From NCBI GenBank assembly GCA_949511625.1, contig CATFEX010000022.1, forward strand, positions 68,533-132,532: a stretch of 64,000 nt of DNA, read 5' to 3'. Shown in pieces: positions 25,428 through 32,817 of the stretch. Positions within the stretch are counted from its first letter, which is position 1. Each line of letters opens with the position of its first letter. A program made the translations under genes and the position numbers. Source of the stretch: UBA11891 sp003533785 (GTDB taxonomy: Bacteria; Bacteroidota; Bacteroidia; Flavobacteriales; Flavobacteriaceae). Under the pieces are notes generated by a model. The model worked only from the letters and a program-made list of their open reading frames with translations, did no database searches and had not been told where the DNA came from.

Positions 25428-26802
25428 AATCAGTCAGTATGCCAATAAATTTTTCTGCTAAAGTATTGGCTTCCGCTTGACTAGGTGCTTCAGTGTATAT
25501 TCGAATTATAGGCTCCGTATTAGACTTTCTCAGGTGCACCCAACTCTCGTCAAATTCAATTTTGACGCCATCAATGGTTAAAGGTTGATGTTCTGCAAAT
25601 CGATGGCTGACCTTATCTAGAAGAACATCCACGTTCATCCCACTTTTTAATTGCAATTTCTTCTTGCTCATGAAGAATTCAGGATAGGTGGCTTTTAAAC
25701 TCGAAACCGATTGCTTTTTTTCGGCCAATAGCGATAAAAATAAAGCGATACCAATCAAAGCGTCTCGCCCATAGTGGAGTTCAGGATAAATGATTCCTCC
25801 ATTTCCTTCACCACCAATAACCGCATGGGTTTTTTTCATGGCTCGAACCACGTTTACCTCTCCCACAGCTGCTGCGGTGTATGTTCCTCCATATTTTTGA
25901 GTTATTGATTTCAGGGCACGTGTGGAGGACAGATTGGAAGCGGTATTTCCTGGTGTTTTCGATAAGACATAGTCGGCACAAGCAACTAGTGTGTATTCCT
26001 CTCCAAACATCTGACCTTTTTCATCGACGAAGGCCAATCGGTCCACATCAGGGTCGACAACAAGGCCAAAATCTGCTTTTTCCCTAACAACCGTTTCGCA
26101 AAGATCACCCAAATGCTCTTTAAGTGGCTCAGGGTTGTGGGGGAAGATGCCTGTGGGCTCGCAATACAATGGGTGCATTCTAACCCCTAAAGCTTTTAAA
26201 AGGGGTGGAATGGCTAAGCCACCCGTTGAATTAACCGCATCCACTACAACACTCAGGCTACTAGCTTGGATAGCCTCTTGGTTTACTAACGGGAGGGCGA
26301 GAATAGCAGCGATGTGTTCCTGAATGTAATTTGACTTAATGGAAAGTGTTCCGAGATCATCTACTCCCACAAATTCAAAAGCGTTTTTGGAGACCAATTC
26401 TAAAATAGTAGCCCCGTCGTTTGCCGAAACAAATTCTCCTTTATCGTTAAGTAGTTTTAGTGCATTCCATTGTTTGGGATTATGACTAGCCGTTAATATA
26501 ATCCCCCCTTGGGCTTGCTCAAAAACTACAGCCATCTCAACTGTCGGGGTGGTAGATAGTCCCGCATCAAGTACATTAATTCCTTGTGCTAGAAGAGTAT
26601 TTTGGACCAAGCCTTGAATCATTGCTCCCGACAATCGAGCATCACGACCCAGAACTACTGATATTGGTTTATTGGAATGAAGTTGACGCAACCAAGTTCC
26701 ATAAGCCGCAGCAAAACGAACAGCATCTAGGGGGGTCAGGTTCTCTTCGGGAGCACCACCGATGGTGCCACGGATTCCTGATATAGATTTTATTAATGTC
26801 AT
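25420..26802 (-). CDS. glmM: Phosphoglucosamine mutase-type phosphohexomutase
   Basis: 460 residues. The active-site phosphoserine loop TASHNP has S106, the metal-binding loop is DPDVDR, the sugar-specificity loop is GGEGNGG and the phosphate-binding loop is RKSNTEPIIRIY. It converts glucosamine-6-phosphate to glucosamine-1-phosphate for peptidoglycan and LPS. A related phosphomannomutase activity cannot be excluded, but this is the usual GlmM in the phylum. The ATG follows a TACTTTTG box by exactly four bases. Confidence 0.9.
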   Translation of the reverse strand: MTLIKSISGIRGTIGGAPEENLTPLDAVRFAAAYGTWLRQLHSNKPISVVLGRDARLSGAMIQGLVQNTLLAQGINVLDAGLSTTPTVEMAVVFEQAQGGIILTASHNPKQWNALKLLNDKGEFVSANDGATILELVSKNAFEFVGVDDLGTLSIKSNYIQEHIAAILALPLVNQEAIQASSLSVVVDAVNSTGGLAIPPLLKALGVRMHPLYCEPTGIFPHNPEPLKEHLGDLCETVVREKADFGLVVDPDVDRLAFVDEKGQMFGEEYTLVACADYVLSKTPGNTASNLSSTRALKSITQKYGGTYTAAAVGEVNVVRAMKKTHAVIGGEGNGGIIYPELHYGRDALIGIALFLSLLAEKKQSVSSLKATYPEFFMSKKKLQLKSGMNVDVLLDKVSHRFAEHQPLTIDGVKIEFDESWVHLRKSNTEPIIRIYTEAPSQAEANTLAEKFIGILTDFI

Positions 26803-26806
26803 ATTT

Positions 26807-26814
26807 CAAAAGTA
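26807..26814 (-). promoter_or_regulatory. -7 box TACTTTTG four bases before the glmM ATG
   Basis: A perfect TAnnTTTG box on the minus strand, separated from the glmM start codon by AAAT. It predicts a leaderless glmM transcript. The divergent acpH gene at 26927 has the same arrangement on the other strand. Confidence 0.6.
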
Positions 26815-26914
26815 CGGATTCCCCTTTTGAGAGTGGACTGGGCCTTGATTAGTTTTCCACAATACTTGCTTATAATTATCAAGATCGCTAACTATAAATT
26901 GTCCGCTACCGTTG

Positions 26915-26922
26915 TACCTTTG
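26915..26922 (+). promoter_or_regulatory. -7 box TACCTTTG four bases before the GTG start of acpH
   Basis: A perfect box ends at 26922 and the GTG start is at 26927. A TTG lies 13 bases upstream of the box, which is shorter than the usual -33 spacing. A leaderless transcript is predicted. Confidence 0.58.
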
Positions 26923-26926
26923 ATGA

Positions 26927-27556
26927 GTGAATTATCTGGCACACATCTACCTCTCTGGCTCCAGCGTGCTGCACTCTGTAGGTAATTTCATTGCTGATGA
27001 TGTGAAGGGCTCCGATTGGAAAAATTATCCCAAAGCAATTCAAGACGGGATAACCCTTCATCGTGCCATTGATTCATTTACCGACAATCATATTTTATTT
27101 AAAAAGCACGTTCGATTGCTCTTTCCCAAATACCGACATTACAGTAGAGTGATTGTTGATATGTATTACGATCATCTTCTTGCCCATCATTGGTCGCGCT
27201 ATCATCCTTTGTCACTAAATAGATTTGCTCAAAAATTTTACAATGATTTGAAGAAATATTTGAACCTACTCCCAAAAGGATATAACCAACGAATACTCAT
27301 AATAAAAAGAGAAAATTGGTTGCTGAAGTACAAATCCAAGGAAAGTTTAAAAGACGTTTTAAAACAAATGGAGAGCCGTACTCAGTTTCCTTCGAACTTA
27401 AGTGAATCAACAGAGGAACTAACACTTCATTGGGATCTTTTAAGTCAAGATTTTAAGATTTTTTTTAAAGACCTGTGTGTTTTTTGCAAAAGCCACCCAA
27501 AGAGTGGCGTTTATCAAGAATTACCGTATTTTAAGGATCTAAATTCAGTATTATGA
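26927..27556 (+). CDS. acpH: Acyl carrier protein phosphodiesterase-like protein
   Basis: 209 residues of the AcpH (DUF479) family. NYLAHIYLSG at the N-terminus, VGNFIADDVKG, LHRAIDSFTDNH and the HYSRVIVDMYYDHLLA segment match the family. These supply the HD-like metal ligands. AcpH removes the 4'-phosphopantetheine group from acyl carrier protein. The GTG start is chosen because the family begins with MNYLAH. The stop overlaps the ggt start (ATGA). Confidence 0.88.
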   Translation: MNYLAHIYLSGSSVLHSVGNFIADDVKGSDWKNYPKAIQDGITLHRAIDSFTDNHILFKKHVRLLFPKYRHYSRVIVDMYYDHLLAHHWSRYHPLSLNRFAQKFYNDLKKYLNLLPKGYNQRILIIKRENWLLKYKSKESLKDVLKQMESRTQFPSNLSESTEELTLHWDLLSQDFKIFFKDLCVFCKSHPKSGVYQELPYFKDLNSVL

Positions 27557-29220
27557 CCCGAAATCTATTAATCCTATTTGGAATAATCCTACTCATACAA
27601 TGTCAGAATCCTTCAAACCATCCCAAAGCTGCAGTTGTTTCAGCTAGAGAGGAAGCCTCTTCAATTGGCCTTGCCATTTTAAAACAAGGGGGGAATGCTT
27701 TTGATGCAATGGTAGCAACCCATTTGGCCCTAGCGGTCTGCTACCCCAATGCTGGAAACATCGGCGGAGGAGGCTTTTTAGTGTATCGGAATGCCGATGG
27801 AACCGTTGGAAGTTTGGATTTTAGAGAAAAAGCTCCTGCTGCTGCCACAGAAGATATGTATCTTGATGCTGAAGGTGAAGTGATCCCAGACAAGAGCACA
27901 CTGGGAGGTCTAGCAGTAGGTGTTCCAGGCTCAATTGATGGGATTCTTCGTATTCATGAAAAACTCGGTTCACTCCCCTTTGTCGATTTGGTTCAGCCGG
28001 CTATCGATTTAGCAGAAAAAGGGTTTGTTGTAACAGAAAAGCAAGCCGAAAGCTTAGCATCTAAGAGAGAAGAGTTTATTTTGATTAACGGGATAAATAG
28101 CCGATTTTCGAAAACGTATCAGGTGGGTGACACTATAAAAAATCCTGAAATGGCGGCATCGCTTCGACGCATTCAGTTGACGGGCAGAGTGGGATTTTAT
28201 GAAGGAAAAACAGCCCAGTTGATTATTGATCGTTTAGCAGAAACTGAAGGAATTATTTCTTTAGAAGATTTAAAAAATTACGAAGCCGTGTGGAGAGATC
28301 CACATCAATTCAATTACAAAGATTTAGCGATGATATCAATGGCACCCCCTTCAAGTGGAGGGCTCTGTCTAAATCAATTGTTCGGAATGATTGAACCTTA
28401 TAATATTGGTCAATACGATCATAATTCAATAGAAGCCATGCAGCTAATGATAGAAGCAGAGAGACGCTCGTATGCCGATCGGTCAGAATATATGGGTGAT
28501 CCAGATTTCGTCACTATCCCCATAGACAGCCTAGTAGATCCCGCCTATCTCAATCGCAGAATGACCAGTTTTAATTGGAATAAACCTACGCTTTCGTCGG
28601 AAATAAAAGCAGGGGAAATTCAATGGGAAGAAAGTGATGAAACAACCCACTATTCTATTTTAGACCAAAATGGAAATGCTGTGGCTGTCACTACTACCCT
28701 CAATGGAAGCTATGGGTCTAAAGTATATGTGGAAGCGGGTGGTTTTTTCCTAAACAATGAAATGGATGACTTTAGCAGTAAGCCAGGAACACCTAATATG
28801 TTTGGAATGATTGGTAACAAGGCCAATGCTATTGCTCCTGGTAAACGAATGCTCAGTTCAATGACCCCAACAATTGTTGAAAAAGACGGAACACTATGGA
28901 TGATCCTAGGGACACCAGGAGGCTCTACGATTATCACTTCAGTTTTTCAGACCATTCTCAACGTCTATGAGTTTGGAATGAATATGCAAGCCGCAGTGGA
29001 AGCGCCCCGATTCCATCATCAATGGCTTCCCGATTTGGTGGAATTGGAACCGGGTAGGTTCACCAAGGAACAAATCCAATCATTGAAAGAAAAAAACTAT
29101 CCTATTGAAGAAAAAGAACCGCGAATCATTGGTCGTGTAGATGCAATTTTAGTTTCAAAAGAGGGCATTATTTCAACAGGAGCCGACCCAAGAGGGGATG
29201 ATGCGGCCGCGATTTGGTAA
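27553..29220 (+). CDS. ggt: Gamma-glutamyltransferase, predicted lipoprotein
   Basis: 555 residues. The N-terminal nucleophile is the first Thr of TTHYSI (T364), where the precursor would cleave itself into large and small subunits. Family motifs GNIGGGGF, FREKAPAAATEDMY, and the late ILGTPGGSTIITSV are present. It cleaves the gamma-glutamyl bond of glutathione and related peptides. The signal ends in LLIQC (C17 context), so the protein is probably lipid-anchored, unlike the soluble periplasmic E. coli enzyme. Coupled to acpH by a four-base overlap. Confidence 0.94.
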   Translation: MTRNLLILFGIILLIQCQNPSNHPKAAVVSAREEASSIGLAILKQGGNAFDAMVATHLALAVCYPNAGNIGGGGFLVYRNADGTVGSLDFREKAPAAATEDMYLDAEGEVIPDKSTLGGLAVGVPGSIDGILRIHEKLGSLPFVDLVQPAIDLAEKGFVVTEKQAESLASKREEFILINGINSRFSKTYQVGDTIKNPEMAASLRRIQLTGRVGFYEGKTAQLIIDRLAETEGIISLEDLKNYEAVWRDPHQFNYKDLAMISMAPPSSGGLCLNQLFGMIEPYNIGQYDHNSIEAMQLMIEAERRSYADRSEYMGDPDFVTIPIDSLVDPAYLNRRMTSFNWNKPTLSSEIKAGEIQWEESDETTHYSILDQNGNAVAVTTTLNGSYGSKVYVEAGGFFLNNEMDDFSSKPGTPNMFGMIGNKANAIAPGKRMLSSMTPTIVEKDGTLWMILGTPGGSTIITSVFQTILNVYEFGMNMQAAVEAPRFHHQWLPDLVELEPGRFTKEQIQSLKEKNYPIEEKEPRIIGRVDAILVSKEGIISTGADPRGDDAAAIW

Positions 29221-29266
29221 CAATAAAACAACGACCCCATACTAGTGTTTTTCGAGTGGAAAATGC

Positions 29267-29274
29267 TATTTTTG
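29267..29274 (+). promoter_or_regulatory. -7 box TATTTTTG seven bases before the uvrA ATG
   Basis: A perfect box ends at 29274 and the ATG is at 29282, giving a predicted leader of about three bases. The seven bases between contain GGAGG, unusual in this window. It is too close to the predicted start site to be certain that it functions as a Shine-Dalgarno sequence. Confidence 0.5.
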
Positions 29275-29281
29275 GAGGCTT

Positions 29282-32122
29282 ATGAAGGAGGAAAAAGGTG
29301 TGATCGAAGTCCAAGGAGCTCGTGTTCACAATTTAAAAAATATTGATGTTTCAATCCCTCGTGAAAAACTAGTTGTGATCACAGGCCTGTCAGGTAGTGG
29401 TAAGTCATCACTAGCTTTTGAAACCATCTATGCGGAAGGTCAACGTCGTTACATGGAAACTTTTTCCGCCTATGTCCGCCAATTTCTAGGCAACTTGGAA
29501 CGTCCAGATGTGGATAAAATAGATGGCCTTTCCCCTGTCATTGCCATTGAACAAAAAACAACTTCTAGAAGTCCACGATCCACAGTGGGTACCATTACAG
29601 AACTATACGATTATTTACGACTTCTCTTCGCACGGATTGGAACCGCCTACAGCTATATCAGCCACAAGAAAATGGTAAGCTATAGCGATGCTCAAATTTT
29701 GGCCTTAATACAAAAAGAGTTTCAGGAAAAAAAAATAGCCCTCCTCGCTCCTATTATCAAATCCAGAAAAGGCCATTATCGCGAGCTTTTTGAAAATCTT
29801 CTCAAGCAAGGCTTCATACGAGTCCGTGTAGACGGCCTTATTGAAGATATAAAGCCAGGTATGAAGCTAGATCGCTACAAAACCCATGATATTGAATTGG
29901 TTGTGGATCGTGTCAAAATGGACAAAACAGCCAATCTTGATAAGCGATTGGAAGATTCCGTAGCCACAGCTATGGAATTTGGTGATAACAGCTTATTGAT
30001 TATAGATTTGGATTCAGAGAAACAACGTTATTTTAGTCGTAATCTGATGTGTCCTGATAGCGGACTATCCTATCCCAAGCCAGAACCCAACAGCTTTTCT
30101 TTCAATTCCCCCAAAGGCATGTGTCCTAATTGTAAAGGATTGGGGGTGCAACAGGTTTTGAACCAAGACAAAATTATTCCAGACAGATCAATACCTATCA
30201 ACAAAGGCGGTATTATCCCACTAGGGGAACGAAAAAACAATTGGGCATTTAAACAAATAGAAGTCATTGCCAAATGCTATGGCTTTTCGTTAAATGATCC
30301 CATTGAAAAAATTCCTAATGAAGCCTTACAAGTCATCCTCAAAGGGGGGAAAGAAAAATTTTCAATTCCGTCCAAGTCACTAGGGATTACACGCGACTAT
30401 AAAATTGATTACGAAGGGATAGAAAATTTCATTCAATTTCAATATCTGAATAGTGAATCTTCTGGAATCAAACGCTGGGCAAAAGCTTTTATGGATGAAA
30501 AAAAGTGTTCCAGTTGCAATGGGCAACGACTCAAGAAAGAAGCGCAATACTTTAAAATCAATGATGCCACTATTGGGGAGTTGACGAGTATGGATTTGAT
30601 CGACCTCTATAGATGGTTCGAGCAATTACCGGAAATGCTAACCTCCAATGAAAATAAAATTGCTTTAGAGCTACTTAAAGAGCTGAAAATGCGAACGCGT
30701 TTCCTTCTCGATGTTGGTTTGAACTATTTGACCCTTAATCGCTCGTCTCGATCGCTCTCAGGAGGAGAAGCTCAACGGATACGGCTTGCAACTCAAATAG
30801 GTTCACAACTTGTTGGGGTGCTCTATATTCTTGATGAACCCAGTATTGGTCTCCATCAAAGAGATAATCAACGCTTGATTGCGTCTTTGGAGTCACTTCG
30901 GGACATGGGTAATTCAATCATCGTTGTGGAGCACGATAAGGACATGATATTACGGTCCGATCATGTCATTGACATGGGACCGTTTGCAGGGAAAAATGGG
31001 GGTGAGATAATCTCAGAAGGTCCTCCAAATGAGCTTAGCAACCTAAAGACGCTAACGGCGGCTTACCTCACGCAACAAAAAATAATTCCCATACCCCAAA
31101 AACGACGTACCGGAAATGGGAATGCCATCGACCTAAAAGGATGCAAAGGAAACAATCTTAAAAACATTAACCTTAGCTTGCCTTTGGGGATAATGATTGG
31201 TATTACTGGGGTGTCTGGAAGTGGTAAGTCCACACTAATCAACGAAACCCTTTACCCAATTCTCAATGCTTATTATTTTAATGGAGTGAAGGAACCCCTT
31301 CCCTACAAGTCAATTTCTGGTTTAGAATATTTAGATAAGGTAGTAGATATCAACCAAAGTCCTATTGGACGAACGCCTCGAAGTAATCCAGCGACTTACA
31401 CAGGTGTTTTCAGTGAAATTAGAACTCTTTTCACCAAAACGCCAGAAGCACAAATCCGAGGATATAAGCCAGGTAGATTCAGTTTTAATGTGAAAGGAGG
31501 GCGTTGCGAGACCTGCCAGGGAGGGGGAATGCGTGTCATTGAAATGAATTTCTTACCCGATGTCTACATTGAATGTGAAGACTGTCAAGGAAAACGCTTC
31601 AACAGAGAAACTCTTGAGATAAGGTATCGTGGAAAGTCTATTGCCGATGTCCTATCCATGACCATAAACGAGGCAGTCACTTTTTTTGAGTCGATCCCCA
31701 AAATATACAAGAAATTAAAAACCATCCAAGAAGTTGGGTTAGGCTATGTTGCTTTAGGTCAGTCCTCCACAACGCTATCGGGTGGGGAAGCTCAACGAAT
31801 AAAATTAGCTGCGGAACTTTCCAAGAGAGATACAGGAAAAACAATTTATATTTTAGATGAACCAACAACTGGATTGCACTTTGAAGATATTCGGGTACTT
31901 ATGGAAATGCTCAATCGATTGGTAGACAAAGGAAATACTGTATTGATTATAGAACACAACTTGGATGTAATCAAATTAGTTGACTACGTTATTGATATTG
32001 GCCCAGAAGGAGGAAAAGGTGGCGGACAATTGGTTGGAGAAGGCACACCCGAATCTCTTGCAATCCAAAAAAACAGTCATACCGCCACCTATTTAGCTAT
32101 CGAATTAACCCCAAAAACATAA
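29282..32122 (+). CDS. uvrA: Excinuclease ABC subunit A
   Basis: 946 residues with two ABC ATPase modules. Walker A sequences are GLSGSGKS and GVSGSGKS, signature motifs are SLSGGEAQRI and TLSGGEAQRI, and Walker B sequences are YILDEPSIGLH and YILDEPTTGLH. It is the damage-recognition protein of nucleotide-excision repair. The second zinc module (CETC ... CEDC, around residues 740-765) is intact. The first has C257, S260, C281 and C284, so one of four ligands is missing. A CSSCNG pair lies between them. It leads a tight three-gene run with LOG and the M1-like gene. Confidence 0.97.
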   Translation: MKEEKGVIEVQGARVHNLKNIDVSIPREKLVVITGLSGSGKSSLAFETIYAEGQRRYMETFSAYVRQFLGNLERPDVDKIDGLSPVIAIEQKTTSRSPRSTVGTITELYDYLRLLFARIGTAYSYISHKKMVSYSDAQILALIQKEFQEKKIALLAPIIKSRKGHYRELFENLLKQGFIRVRVDGLIEDIKPGMKLDRYKTHDIELVVDRVKMDKTANLDKRLEDSVATAMEFGDNSLLIIDLDSEKQRYFSRNLMCPDSGLSYPKPEPNSFSFNSPKGMCPNCKGLGVQQVLNQDKIIPDRSIPINKGGIIPLGERKNNWAFKQIEVIAKCYGFSLNDPIEKIPNEALQVILKGGKEKFSIPSKSLGITRDYKIDYEGIENFIQFQYLNSESSGIKRWAKAFMDEKKCSSCNGQRLKKEAQYFKINDATIGELTSMDLIDLYRWFEQLPEMLTSNENKIALELLKELKMRTRFLLDVGLNYLTLNRSSRSLSGGEAQRIRLATQIGSQLVGVLYILDEPSIGLHQRDNQRLIASLESLRDMGNSIIVVEHDKDMILRSDHVIDMGPFAGKNGGEIISEGPPNELSNLKTLTAAYLTQQKIIPIPQKRRTGNGNAIDLKGCKGNNLKNINLSLPLGIMIGITGVSGSGKSTLINETLYPILNAYYFNGVKEPLPYKSISGLEYLDKVVDINQSPIGRTPRSNPATYTGVFSEIRTLFTKTPEAQIRGYKPGRFSFNVKGGRCETCQGGGMRVIEMNFLPDVYIECEDCQGKRFNRETLEIRYRGKSIADVLSMTINEAVTFFESIPKIYKKLKTIQEVGLGYVALGQSSTTLSGGEAQRIKLAAELSKRDTGKTIYILDEPTTGLHFEDIRVLMEMLNRLVDKGNTVLIIEHNLDVIKLVDYVIDIGPEGGKGGGQLVGEGTPESLAIQKNSHTATYLAIELTPKT

Positions 32123-32125
32123 TCC

Positions 32126-32815
32126 ATGTCAACTAACAAACATCCACAAAAAAATTGGAGTGCAATCAAAGCAAATGACTCTTGGGCTCTATTCAAGATC
32201 ATGAGTGAGTTTGTGGAAGGTTATGAGCGATTAGGTGCTATAGGGCCTTGTATTTCAATTTTTGGATCGGCCCGAACAGAAGCAACGGATCCCACTTACC
32301 AACTGACCAAAAAAATATCATATGCCATAGTAAAGCACGGTTATGGGGTAATTACAGGAGGTGGTCCAGGCATCATGGAAGCTGCCAATCGGGGTGCACA
32401 AGAAGCAAAGGGATTATCTGTAGGATTGAATATAAATCTTCCTTTTGAACAACAGAGCAATCCCTATATTGATACCGATAAGAGCATCAATTTTGAGTAT
32501 TTTTTTGTTCGAAAAGTAATGTTTGTTAAGTACGCACAAGGCTTTGTAGTAATGCCTGGTGGATTGGGTACCCTAGATGAATTATTTGAAGCTCTCACTC
32601 TAATTCAGACTGAAAAAATCAAATCGTTTCCTATTTTACTTGTTGGTAAGAATTATTGGTCTGGTTTGATGGAATGGATCAAATCGCAGTTACTTACTAA
32701 GAAAAATATAAGTCCAGAAGATTTGAACCTGATTGAAGTCGTAGACACTCCAGAAGAAGTCCTTCAAGCTTTAGATAAGTTTCACACTAAGGACAGCTTC
32801 CGTCCGAATTTTTAA
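32126..32815 (+). CDS. LOG-family Rossmann-fold protein (TIGR00730)
   Basis: 229 residues. The nucleotide-binding and catalytic motifs GGGPGIMEAANRGA and PGGLGTLDELFEALTLIQT are clear. LOG-family enzymes release the base from cytokinin or purine nucleoside 5'-monophosphates; activity on AMP-like substrates is likely. It sits three bases after uvrA and two bases before the M1-like gene. Confidence 0.92.
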   Translation: MSTNKHPQKNWSAIKANDSWALFKIMSEFVEGYERLGAIGPCISIFGSARTEATDPTYQLTKKISYAIVKHGYGVITGGGPGIMEAANRGAQEAKGLSVGLNINLPFEQQSNPYIDTDKSINFEYFFVRKVMFVKYAQGFVVMPGGLGTLDELFEALTLIQTEKIKSFPILLVGKNYWSGLMEWIKSQLLTKKNISPEDLNLIEVVDTPEEVLQALDKFHTKDSFRPNF

Positions 32816-32817
32816 AT

